From: Poriferisodalis sp965198245
GTDB taxonomy: Bacteria > Actinomycetota > Acidimicrobiia > Acidimicrobiales > Poriferisodalaceae
DNA length: 64,000 nt
Direction: 5' to 3'
Assembly: GCF_965198245.1 (NCBI RefSeq)
Contig: NZ_OZ240249.1
Coordinates: 1,612,001-1,676,000 of the forward strand
This document shows, one piece after another, positions 1-8,103 of the stretch. Under the pieces are notes generated by a model that saw only the letters and a program-made list of their open reading frames with translations, did no database searches and had not been told where the DNA came from. A program made the translations under genes and the position numbers. Numbering within the stretch: the stretch's first letter is position 1; each line of letters opens with the position of its first letter.

Positions 1-719
1 TGACGCCCGAACAGCTTGACCAGCAGCGCGCCGGCCACGTTCAAGCGCTCGGTCATCACCGTGTTCATCGAGGCGTTGTGCTGCATGCTTTGCCGGGTCA
101 GTGCCTGCAACCGCCGGCCCACTCGTTTGGTAGGCGCGATGAACACCGGCAGCAGCGCCAGTGCGAGCAGCGTCAACCGCCACTCCAGCGCCATCATCGC
201 GACGAGCGTCGTCGACAGCACGATGGTGTTGGACACGACCGAGTTGAGCGTGCCGGTGAAGGCCCGCTGGGCGCCGATGACGTCGTTGTTCATGCGACTG
301 ATCAGCGAGCCGGTCTGCACGTGGGTGAAGAACGCCACCGGCATCCGCTGCACGTGGTCGTACAGGCTTACTCGCAGGTCGAAGATGAGGCCCTCGCCAA
401 TACGCGCCGACCACCAGCGCTCGATGAACGACAGGCCCGCCTCGGCGAATGCCGAGGCCAAGATGATCGCGGCCAGCACATTGAGCTGCCACCGATCTCC
501 GGTCGGGATGGCGTCGTCGATGATGCGCCCGAACAGGATCGGCGGCACCACGAACGCAAGCGCGCCAAGCAGTTGAGCAATCAGGACTCCCGTCAGCGCC
601 GACCGGTATGGGCGTGCCAAGGCTGCCGCCCGGCGAACGGTGCCCGGCGCTATGTGACGTCCTTCGACGCCGGCCGGGTCGTGTCCTATCGCGGCGTGCG
701 CCGATGCCATCGACTGCAT
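1..719 (-). CDS. ABC exporter, N-terminal membrane domain (partial)
   Basis: The first roughly 239 residues of an ABC-type exporter half-transporter; the 3' end, including the nucleotide-binding domain, lies outside the window. Reading down the minus strand from ATG 719 (or ATG 710, in frame) gives a short basic N-terminus and then a hydrophobic helix. After that come the usual exporter landmarks: an ILFGRIIDDAIP-like stretch, HVQRMPVAFFTHVQTGSLISR (split here as HVQRMPVAFF and HVQTGSLISR), RMNNDV, and two further long hydrophobic helices. This pattern belongs to exporters of the MsbA/LmrA type. The substrate cannot be told. It lies 57 bases downstream of the acyltransferase gene on the same strand and may be cotranscribed with it. 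Confidence 0.85.
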   Translation of the reverse strand, partial: MQSMASAHAAIGHDPAGVEGRHIAPGTVRRAAALARPYRSALTGVLIAQLLGALAFVVPPILFGRIIDDAIPTGDRWQLNVLAAIILASAFAEAGLSFIERWWSARIGEGLIFDLRVSLYDHVQRMPVAFFTHVQTGSLISRMNNDVIGAQRAFTGTLNSVVSNTIVLSTTLVAMMALEWRLTLLALALLPVFIAPTKRVGRRLQALTRQSMQHNASMNTVMTERLNVAGALLVKLFGR

Positions 720-776
720 GGATCGAACGATACGAGGCGCTCCCCGAACCGCAGCGGCAGTGCGGTCTCAGTCGGC

Positions 777-1763
777 CTAGACGTAGGGCCAGCGACGCTT
801 CGCGACCGCCGAGCTGTCGGGCCCACCATCGGCTGGCGGGGGCTCGGTGAGCGCCCAGCGACGGCGCCACGCCGATGCCGAGGGGCCCTCGATGCCGGGG
901 CTGTCGGCGCTGTGCAGGCGTCGGCGCGCCGCGAACCAGTTGCCGGTCGCGGTCTCGTCCGCCAATCCCTCCACGGCGGCCTGCAGCCGCCGCGTGAATC
1001 GGCGGTTGTTCTCGTCCTCGCCAAAATCCAGCGGGCGGCCGAAGTTGATCACCGAGCGAGCACGCCTGGGCCACGCTCGGCCCTTGCGCAAGATGTCGAA
1101 AGTGCCCCGGATGTGCACGGGCACCACGGGCACGCCGGCCTGCTTGGCCAAGAACGCTGCACCCGGTCGGAACTGCTGGCCCCAGCCGTCACGGGAACGA
1201 CCGCCCTCGGGGTAGATCACCAGGCTCCAGCCGCTGCGCAGCAGCGTCACTGCCTTGTCGATCGTGCGGCGGTTGAGCGCGGTCCGCTCGATGGGGATGG
1301 CACCGACGAACAGCGCAGAGATCGCCGAGGTGGCCCGGTTCCCGAAGAAATAGTCGGACGCGGCACCCACCACCAGCCTGTTGCACCACGGCTCGGGAAT
1401 CGAGGTGATGATCACTGCGGTGTCGGCGTGGCTCTGGTGGTTCGCGGCAAACACAGCCGGCCCGTCCAGTTCGCTGAGCCGGTCGACGCCCTTGATCGTC
1501 GGCTGGGCGTAGTAGCGCACCAGTGCTCGCGCCACCGTGTCGCGGGCCACCCGCCGGGCCACACGAGCTGGGAAGCGCCGAGCCCAGTCGGTGTTGTAGT
1601 TCGATCCCACATTGGCCGGCAGCGGAGTCTGGCCCTGAGGAGTTGGTGCCGCTCGCAGCGGGAACTCTGTGCCGCGCACGACACGGGTCACCGAGGCCTT
1701 CTTGCGCTGCGCACGCTTGGATCCGAGGTGCGACACGGCGGCGCGACGGTTGGGGTCGCTCAT
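777..1763 (-). CDS. PlsC-like 1-acylglycerol-3-phosphate acyltransferase family protein
   Basis: A glycerolipid acyltransferase of the PlsC/LPLAT superfamily, which moves an acyl group to a lysophospholipid or similar acceptor at the membrane. The catalytic HX4D motif is NHQSHAD at residues 108-114. The acceptor-binding motif YPEGGRS is at 184-190, followed by a conserved FRPGAAFLAKQAGVPVVPV block. An unusual basic N-terminal extension of about 80 residues precedes the domain. ATG 1763 (MSDPNRR) is preferred; an in-frame start at 1796 would add 11 unconserved residues. Many actinobacteria have several such paralogues, so the precise acceptor is unknown. Confidence 0.85.
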   Translation of the reverse strand: MSDPNRRAAVSHLGSKRAQRKKASVTRVVRGTEFPLRAAPTPQGQTPLPANVGSNYNTDWARRFPARVARRVARDTVARALVRYYAQPTIKGVDRLSELDGPAVFAANHQSHADTAVIITSIPEPWCNRLVVGAASDYFFGNRATSAISALFVGAIPIERTALNRRTIDKAVTLLRSGWSLVIYPEGGRSRDGWGQQFRPGAAFLAKQAGVPVVPVHIRGTFDILRKGRAWPRRARSVINFGRPLDFGEDENNRRFTRRLQAAVEGLADETATGNWFAARRRLHSADSPGIEGPSASAWRRRWALTEPPPADGGPDSSAVAKRRWPYV

Positions 1764-1868
1764 CGCTGCACGCCCTCGTCCGCACTGCGGCGGCAATCTC
1801 GTCGTCGCGACAACCCCGGTGCCCCCTGCCTCATCGCTTGGCGCCTCAATGCTCTAGGCCCCGAGAAC

Positions 1869-3458
1869 TCAGACTACGTCCGCCATCAACATGGGCGGAT
1901 TGTGAATATGGGTGATTGACGGGTCACGTCCGACCACGTCGGTCGCCATTTCCAGTGCATCGTTCAGCGTCGATGCTGAACGGAAACCCAGGCGTTGGGT
2001 AGCAGCCTTGTCGCCGCCGACGATGATCACCCCGCCCAGGTGCTCCAGCGCGTGCGCGCACCAGTACCACATGTAGAACGGATGCACACCGTGGTAGGCG
2101 TACGAGGTCCGGTACAGGTGCCGGTACCACTCGTCTTCGGCATAGCGCTTCTCGTAACGATGCTCGACGATCTCGGGATCGGTGGTGTCGGCCAGCACCT
2201 CTTCGAAGAAGTCGATGTAGCTGGGATGGTGCACCGGATGGAACTCCCACGATGTGGGGTGCGTCATGATCACCACCCCGCCGTGGCGGACGAGCGGCTT
2301 GCCCCGGTACAAGTTGAAGAAGTAGCCGAGCCCCAAGCACGCCACCAGGATCGGGTTCATGATCGAGTTGACGTTGTAGGGGCACAGGTATGGCAGCCCC
2401 ATCGTGAGCACGTCGGTCTGGCCCTCCACCCGCACGAGGTGCTGCCGGTAGACGTTCTCCAGCGTCTGGCGATGGACCGCTTCAACCTCGCCGGCCTGTA
2501 CCGAGGTGAGCCCATAGGGCGCCCGGATGCCGTGGAAGATGCGCCGAGCCTGGCGGCGGGACATGAGATCCAGCGCCGTCTTGGTGCCCATCAGCATCAT
2601 GCGGTCCCGAGGCGACATCTCCCATTCGCGCCGCTGCAGGAAGCCGTACTGCGAGGGGAACGTGTCGTTGTTGAGCGTTGTCTCAATCTGGAACACCTTC
2701 ACGCCGGCTTCGGCCAGCAGCCGACCTTGGCGCCAGTTGCGCGTGTGCAGCTCGGAGTGCTCGGGATCCATGAACGACGTCGAGTGTCGCATCGTGTGCA
2801 CGTTGTGGTGGTGGCGCAGCGCCGCATAGGGCGACAGCCCGGTGGCGACGCTCTTGTGGCCGCCGTCCATCGAGACCAAGTTGATGTTCACGTACACCAG
2901 CAGGTCCGACTCGACGGCTCGCTTGGAGAGCACCACCTCCTCACCAGCGTCTGTTGTTCCCAAGTGGGTGAGCGCGTCGGGATCCTCGGCGTCGAAGTTG
3001 TAGAGCTGGCCGTGGGGGGCGAAGGCGTCATACACACGGTCGCCGACGGCGTGGCGCAGCTCTGCCTCGGTCATGCGGCGATGCAACGCAAGCGCGGCAA
3101 TGAGTTCGACGTCATCGACGCCGGCAGAGGCCGCCATGTCCAGCACCTGCTCAATGATCCGGCCACGGATGTCGGGGGCGGCCATCGGGGGCAGCGGCAG
3201 CGAGACATCGTCGAAGGCGATGGTCAGCTTCATGCCCGGATGCATGTAGGCGGTGAGCGGATCGCGGTCGCCGAGCGGGTTCGCCAAGGCCTCGGCGATG
3301 GCACCCTCGGGATCGCGTACGGGTTCCAGCGGCTCGTTGGGGTACACGACCCGGCTGCCGACGGGCAGCTTCTCCAAGCGCAGACCCTCGCCGTGGTGGA
3401 ACAGGATCGGCGGGGTCGTGCGGTCCACGTCGAGGACGAGACCCTTGCGCGCGGTCAC
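1869..3458 (-). CDS. LarA-like (DUF2088, nickel-dependent racemase family) protein
   Basis: About 529 residues, longer than lactate racemase LarA (about 425). The N-terminal half resembles the LarA N-domain: a MHPGMKLTIAFDD segment, then MDGGHKSVATGLSP, matching the GGxK region where LarA carries the lysine bearing its nickel-pincer cofactor. Several His residues lie around it (ALRHHHN, HTMRHS). The C-terminal half has an unusual His/Tyr/Trp-rich segment (HPTSWEFHPVHHPSYIDF). The GTG at 3458 is the likely start: AGAAAGG lies just upstream, and GTG overlaps the TGA of the preceding reductase gene (GTGA). Translation is therefore probably coupled. Related family members are racemases or epimerases of 2-hydroxyacids; the substrate here is unknown and no larBCE genes are in view. 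Confidence 0.7.
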   Translation of the reverse strand: MTARKGLVLDVDRTTPPILFHHGEGLRLEKLPVGSRVVYPNEPLEPVRDPEGAIAEALANPLGDRDPLTAYMHPGMKLTIAFDDVSLPLPPMAAPDIRGRIIEQVLDMAASAGVDDVELIAALALHRRMTEAELRHAVGDRVYDAFAPHGQLYNFDAEDPDALTHLGTTDAGEEVVLSKRAVESDLLVYVNINLVSMDGGHKSVATGLSPYAALRHHHNVHTMRHSTSFMDPEHSELHTRNWRQGRLLAEAGVKVFQIETTLNNDTFPSQYGFLQRREWEMSPRDRMMLMGTKTALDLMSRRQARRIFHGIRAPYGLTSVQAGEVEAVHRQTLENVYRQHLVRVEGQTDVLTMGLPYLCPYNVNSIMNPILVACLGLGYFFNLYRGKPLVRHGGVVIMTHPTSWEFHPVHHPSYIDFFEEVLADTTDPEIVEHRYEKRYAEDEWYRHLYRTSYAYHGVHPFYMWYWCAHALEHLGGVIIVGGDKAATQRLGFRSASTLNDALEMATDVVGRDPSITHIHNPPMLMADVV

Positions 3459-5851
3459 CGCCAAGACCTTTCTTGCCCGGCTCCGACTGCGGTGCGGGCA
3501 CGGCGTGTCCGGTGCGTTCGGTCCAAGCGATCCGTGCTGGCGCGCACTTTGAACGGCGGCGCGATCGGCAGCAGCGGCCGGGGGCCTCCCGGCGAGCGTT
3601 CCCAGTTCTCGCACAGCCAGCCCCGCTTGTCAGCAATGGTGACCAGCCGGGTCTCGGGATTGACCGCCACGGGATAGCCCACGGCTTCCAGCATGGGCAT
3701 GTCCGAGGCTGCATCGGCATACGCCACGCCCTGGGCGAGGTCGAATCCCTCCTCCGAAGCCCAGTCGACCATCATCTGAGCGCGTACCTCGCCGGTGGGC
3801 GGGACATCGATCATCTCGCCGGTATAGCGCCCGTCGCGGCTGTCGATGCGCGCAGCGATGATGTGGTCGAACAGCGGCGCCAGGGGCTGGACCGCCAACT
3901 CGAGCGCACCGGTGATGAGCACCGTGCGATGCCCCGCCGCCTTGTGCTCACGCACTCGCCGCAGCCCTGCCGGGAACGCCTTCGTCAAGAACAGGTGGCT
4001 GAGCATCTCGGCTGCGTCGGCATCGAGCTGGCCCACCGGTGCGCCCTTGTAGCGCCGGTAGAAGTAGCGCAGGAAGTCGGTGCGATCCCGGCGGTCCCGC
4101 CGCCACAGACCGGGCGTCTCGGCCAGGGTGCGCATGGTGAAGCGCAGGCGCGCCGCCGTGTCGAGCCTCCGGGTGGCGAGCCAGGCGTAGGTCTCCACCA
4201 CGTTGCTGGCAATCAGGGTGTTCTCGAGGTCGAACGCCGCGAAATGGCGGGCCGGGTCCAGCACTGCAGTGCGCAGGCGCTCGTTGCGACTCGGCCCAGT
4301 GCGGGGCTGGGGGGTGGTCTTGACACGTGCTTGGGCGATGACGGTCGGCAGATGCACATCAGCGATGTAGGTGGGCCAATCGATGACCCGAGGGTCGAAG
4401 CCGAACCTGTCGCGGTCGGCGGGGTGCAGTGATTCCCACAGCTCAGTGGTGCGCTCGATTTCGTAGAGCGCTTCGCACTTGCCGTAGGCGCCGTAGAGCA
4501 AGACGTAGTCACGGATCTGCTCGAGGCTGGCGCGTCGCTGCGCGAGCCGGATGGTGAAGTCGTTGCGGCCCCGCATCGGCAGGCGGTGCACCATCTTCTC
4601 GGCTGTGTTGAACAGCGACATGGCACGGTCGAGTTGCTCGTCCAATCCGTTCGCGCCTGCGAAGCGCCATTGCGTGCTGGCCGTGGGATGACCCTTGGAG
4701 TCATAGACCGGATGGTCCTGGAACCATTGCATGGTCGTCTCGGTCAGCACCTTGAAGCGCAGGGGGTTCACTGCGCCCGAGGCCACCTGGAAGATCTCCG
4801 GCTCGGGCACCGGTCCACGGGCGGCGACGGCGATGATCGCCGCCGCAACCATGTCGACCGGGATGACGTCGATCACGCCCTCTGGGTAGCCCGGGAAGGT
4901 GTCGAGCTCTCCCTTCGCGAACGACACGAAGAGCGGCTCTGCCATGCGGAAGCCGCGGATCCAGCCGGGTGAGGGCTCGGAGAAGGCCGATTCGATGATG
5001 GATGGGCGCACGATGGAGATGGGCACGTCGCCCTGCAGTTCCACCAGGGCCTGCTCGCCGAGCGCCTTGGAGTACGTGTAGACGTCAGGCCATCCCAGCG
5101 AGGAGGCTCGACTGCGGCCCGCGGTGACCATCTCGGTGTCCACCCACTCCCGGCGCAGCTGCTCGGTCTTGGCGGCGAGCAGCGGCAGGCCGGCGGGGCC
5201 GAGCTCATCTCTGGCGTTGCGATGGAAGCGACGCAGGCGGTCCGGGGTGCGACTGGCCGCGTCGAGGTCGGCACGGGTGCGCCGGGCTGCAGACACTTCC
5301 GCCCGCCAGTCCACGTCCATCGAGAATGGCGTGTCGGCCAGGAAGACCTCGGCCGCAGAGCCCCGCCGGTTTCCGGCGACGTAACACGTCGACACCGCGA
5401 TGAAGTGCGGTGCAGTGCCTTGCTGCTGGCAGGCCTCGAGCACGCGGTTCGGGCCCAGCAGATTGATCTCGATTGACGAGTCGAGCGGGCTGTCGAAGCT
5501 GACGGAGGCGGCCGAGTGGATGATGACATCGCAGTTGCACAGCAACTCGCGGTCCCCTTCGGACATGGCGAGGCCATCGACGCTCACGTCACCGGACACG
5601 ACCGTGATGCGGCGGGCGCAGATGTCGTCGAAGTCGCTGCCCCATGCGCTGCGCAGCCGCTCGAAGGCGTCGTTGCGCAGGACCTCCCGCTCGACACGGC
5701 GGTTCACGTCGGTACGGCGGCCCGGCCGCACCAACAGCACCAGCTCGCAGTCGGGGACCGAGCGCAGCAGCCGTTCGACGAGAGCCGTGCCCAAGAATCC
5801 AGTTGCACCGGTGATGGCGATGCGCTTTCCGGTCAACGCGTCGGCGATCAC
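3455..5851 (-). CDS. Fatty-acyl-CoA reductase-type NAD-binding domain fused to HAD-IB hydrolase
   Basis: A two-domain fusion of about 798 residues. Residues 1 to about 510 form an extended short-chain dehydrogenase of the fatty-acyl-CoA/thioester reductase (male-sterility) type. It has GATGFLG at 15-21, a Y258xxxK262 pair in VYTYSKALGEQAL, and a C-terminal DWPTYIADVHLP segment typical of alcohol-forming reductases. Residues about 530-798 are a HAD-IB (SerB-like) domain with motif I FDLENTL at 540-546 and a motif III region YADAASDMPMLEAVGYPVAV. The second acidic residue of motif I is Glu rather than the usual Asp. Reduction of an acyl thioester to alcohol or aldehyde is expected; the HAD substrate is unknown. 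GTG 5851 is preferred because an upstream ATG at 5935 overlaps the preceding gene and adds unconserved residues. The downstream LarA-like gene overlaps by 4 bases. Confidence 0.8.
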   Translation of the reverse strand: MIADALTGKRIAITGATGFLGTALVERLLRSVPDCELVLLVRPGRRTDVNRRVEREVLRNDAFERLRSAWGSDFDDICARRITVVSGDVSVDGLAMSEGDRELLCNCDVIIHSAASVSFDSPLDSSIEINLLGPNRVLEACQQQGTAPHFIAVSTCYVAGNRRGSAAEVFLADTPFSMDVDWRAEVSAARRTRADLDAASRTPDRLRRFHRNARDELGPAGLPLLAAKTEQLRREWVDTEMVTAGRSRASSLGWPDVYTYSKALGEQALVELQGDVPISIVRPSIIESAFSEPSPGWIRGFRMAEPLFVSFAKGELDTFPGYPEGVIDVIPVDMVAAAIIAVAARGPVPEPEIFQVASGAVNPLRFKVLTETTMQWFQDHPVYDSKGHPTASTQWRFAGANGLDEQLDRAMSLFNTAEKMVHRLPMRGRNDFTIRLAQRRASLEQIRDYVLLYGAYGKCEALYEIERTTELWESLHPADRDRFGFDPRVIDWPTYIADVHLPTVIAQARVKTTPQPRTGPSRNERLRTAVLDPARHFAAFDLENTLIASNVVETYAWLATRRLDTAARLRFTMRTLAETPGLWRRDRRDRTDFLRYFYRRYKGAPVGQLDADAAEMLSHLFLTKAFPAGLRRVREHKAAGHRTVLITGALELAVQPLAPLFDHIIAARIDSRDGRYTGEMIDVPPTGEVRAQMMVDWASEEGFDLAQGVAYADAASDMPMLEAVGYPVAVNPETRLVTIADKRGWLCENWERSPGGPRPLLPIAPPFKVRASTDRLDRTHRTRRARTAVGAGQERSWR

Positions 5852-5915
5852 GACGTGTTGTCTAGCCCCATCGGAGCGCAGATACGTGCACGCAGGCGCA
5901 ATCTGCCCCCTCTGC

Positions 5916-6911
5916 TCATGCGGATGGCACAACAACCGACTCAGCGTTCAACTCAGCGAACAGTCGAGCGCAGGCTCTCACTGCCCGCCAGCCGCACGAC
6001 AATGCGTACCGTTCGTAGTCGCTTCCGGGCGGTCCGAAGGTGGCCAAGTCGCGGCACGCAGTTGCTGCAGCTGCGCCGCAGAGTTCCCACAGCTGGTCGA
6101 GGTACTCGTCGTCGCCCGGAGGTGGATCCTGTGGGGAACGACCGGCGAGCGCGGGCGGTGAGCCGTCGTCGCCCACCAGCGAGGCACAGTCGCGGGTGGT
6201 GCGGCCGCCGCACGTCCAGCCGAAGCTGGCGTAGGCCGATCCGCCCGGTGCCGAGAGCACCAGCTGCGCGCAGGCGCGGCTGCTTGCGTCGCCGCACGCC
6301 TCCCACCAGCCGTTCAGTTCGGAGATGTTGCCTGGAGCCGGAGACTCGGGTCCGAACTCGATGCCCAACAGGCCGGCGTCCGCGCCGGTCTCGCCGAGCA
6401 GCACGCTGCAGTGCAGGTTCTCGCGCCCGCCGCAACTGAACGCGAACCCCTCGTAGTCACTGCCGGCAGGTGATTCGAACAACAATGCGTTGCAAGCGCT
6501 GGCGGCGCCCTCCCCGCACGCGATCCACAATTCGTCGAGCGACGGATCGTCGCCGGGCGGCGTGTCGTCGGGGTCGAACAGCGCGGGGGCACGCACGAGC
6601 GCAGCGGGCAGTGCTGCGTCGCGCTGTTCGCTGGGAGAGAGCACCCGTGTGTCCGCCGGCGCGGTCGATCCCGGATCGCTGCTGTCCAGTGCGCAGATGT
6701 CTCTGGCGATGTCTGCAAGCGGCTCGTCGATGGGATCGAGCGGCAGAGACAGCTCAGTCACGCCGAGGGCCGCAGCCAAGCGGGAGCGCTCGCACGCATT
6801 GAGACCGGTCCCGTCACCAGCAGCGCCGGCGGGATCCGATGCGTCCGGCGTACTGCAACCCAGCACCAGCAGCGTCGTTGCAGCACACGTCGCCAGCAGC
6901 CGGTACAGCAT
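5916..6911 (-). CDS. Lipoprotein with three Cys-rich repeats
   Basis: A predicted exported lipoprotein of 331 residues. It begins with a short signal peptide ending in lipobox LVLGC (15-19). After a low-complexity acidic region there are three copies of a 45-residue unit at about 125-169, 199-243 and 271-315. Each follows the pattern LWxxCGxxxxxAC, then xxxPxGSxYxxF, then xCGxR and xxC, so four Cys sit at equivalent places in each copy. I recall similar units in uncharacterised secreted or membrane proteins of other actinobacteria. The paired Cys suggest disulphides outside the cell. It starts 2 bases after the ddl stop, so it is cotranscribed with cell-wall genes. Function is unknown. Confidence 0.75.
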   Translation of the reverse strand: MLYRLLATCAATTLLVLGCSTPDASDPAGAAGDGTGLNACERSRLAAALGVTELSLPLDPIDEPLADIARDICALDSSDPGSTAPADTRVLSPSEQRDAALPAALVRAPALFDPDDTPPGDDPSLDELWIACGEGAASACNALLFESPAGSDYEGFAFSCGGRENLHCSVLLGETGADAGLLGIEFGPESPAPGNISELNGWWEACGDASSRACAQLVLSAPGGSAYASFGWTCGGRTTRDCASLVGDDGSPPALAGRSPQDPPPGDDEYLDQLWELCGAAAATACRDLATFGPPGSDYERYALSCGWRAVRACARLFAELNAESVVVPSA

Positions 6912-6913
6912 CG

Positions 6914-8038
6914 CTACGCCAGCTTCGCGGCGATGGTCCCCACGGAGCGCAGGGCCGTGCCGTCGGCCCCTTGCGTGACGAAGTGACGGGTGGGCCCGTC
7001 GAGCGCCTCGGCGATGAGATCGTCGAGCAACTCGATGAGGCTGTCGCCCTCACCGGACCAGAAGTACCAGCTCAGCGAGCCGGGAATCGGGTTGATCTCA
7101 TTCACCCACAGCCCGTCGGGATCGTCACCGCCATCCCACAGGAAATCGATGCGCATCACCGAACGGGCCATGACGAGGCGGCTCACTTCGACGGCCGCCG
7201 CCCGCAGCGTCGACTCGATGGTCGCCGGCAGCGTGGCGGGCAGCTCTCGTGGTGCTGTCGCCATCCCGCCGCCACCGGTCAGGTACTTCTCGGCGTAGGT
7301 GTAGATCGTGCTGTCGGTGCGCAGCGGCCGCTCCACGGCGCTCAGCCGCAGCTGCGGCCAGGTACGGACCGAAATGTTCAGGTCGATGATGTCGGTGAGG
7401 TAGCGCTGCACGACAGCGCCGTCGCGCAGCAACGGGGACGACTGCGCGAGCGCTCGCGCCGTCGCGAGGTCGGCGACGATCTCGATTCCGATCGAGGATC
7501 CGCCGAAGCGCGGTTTGACGATGAGCGGGCCGTCCGCCAGCTCTGGTGCCGCCGAGGGGTCAGGCATCTCAGGGGTGAGCAGCCACAGCGGCAGCGCCCG
7601 TAGCCCTGCTGCTTCTGTGGCGCCGCTGAACGCCAGCTTGTCCATGCAGATGGCAGCGCTGCGCTGACCCGGGCCGGTGTACGCCAAACCCGCCAGGTCG
7701 AACAGGGCCGGCAAGCCGCCGTCCTCGCCTGGACCGCCGTGGCAGCAGTTGATCACCACGTCAACCGGCACTGGCCGGCGACGCCGGTCGGCGCGCAAGA
7801 ACCCGCCTCCGGGGCGGCCTGCCAGCTCAACCTCGGTTGCCGAGCGCGGCAGCCCGTCAGCGAAGGCTGAGGCCTCGAGATCGGGCGGGACTTCGTGCCA
7901 CGTGCCGATCGGCGACCAGTACAGCGCCACCGGATCGCGTCCCGCTTCGGCGAGCGCGTGCACGGCCTGGAGTCCGGTGAGGATCGAGATGTCGTGTTCG
8001 GGCGACGGGCCGCCGAAGCAGACGCCTGGACGGGTCAT
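6914..8038 (-). CDS. ddl: D-alanine--D-alanine ligase
   Basis: An ATP-grasp enzyme that joins two D-alanines for peptidoglycan precursor synthesis in the cytoplasm. N-terminal GGPSPEHDISILTG and then CCHGGPGEDGGLPALFDL are the usual Ddl motifs. The central IVKPRFGGSSIGIEIV is the ATP-grasp loop, and the metal-binding end INEINPIPGSLSWYFW is intact. Length (374 residues) is normal. ATG 8038 has TGGTGGA upstream; a GTG at 8053 would add five residues. It sits between murF and a lipoprotein gene with small gaps. The pairing with murF fits, since MurF uses the dipeptide Ddl makes. Confidence 0.93.
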   Translation of the reverse strand: MTRPGVCFGGPSPEHDISILTGLQAVHALAEAGRDPVALYWSPIGTWHEVPPDLEASAFADGLPRSATEVELAGRPGGGFLRADRRRRPVPVDVVINCCHGGPGEDGGLPALFDLAGLAYTGPGQRSAAICMDKLAFSGATEAAGLRALPLWLLTPEMPDPSAAPELADGPLIVKPRFGGSSIGIEIVADLATARALAQSSPLLRDGAVVQRYLTDIIDLNISVRTWPQLRLSAVERPLRTDSTIYTYAEKYLTGGGGMATAPRELPATLPATIESTLRAAAVEVSRLVMARSVMRIDFLWDGGDDPDGLWVNEINPIPGSLSWYFWSGEGDSLIELLDDLIAEALDGPTRHFVTQGADGTALRSVGTIAAKLA

Positions 8039-8103
8039 GGGCGCGTCCACCAAGTTCTCAGCCGCTCGGCCATGGGCGCCATGTTCTCATGGGAACGAAC
8101 CGA

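Noticed and set aside
78..1919. Long plus-strand frame of 613 codons
   Set aside because: It lies opposite the ABC exporter and acyltransferase genes, is Arg/Gln/His-rich without motifs, and the minus-strand frames carry clear family motifs. Long antisense frames are expected at this G+C.
1995..3677. Plus-strand frame of 560 codons opposite the LarA-like gene
   Set aside because: Its sequence is His/Val-rich shadow coding. The minus strand has the coherent protein, good ribosome site and coupled start.
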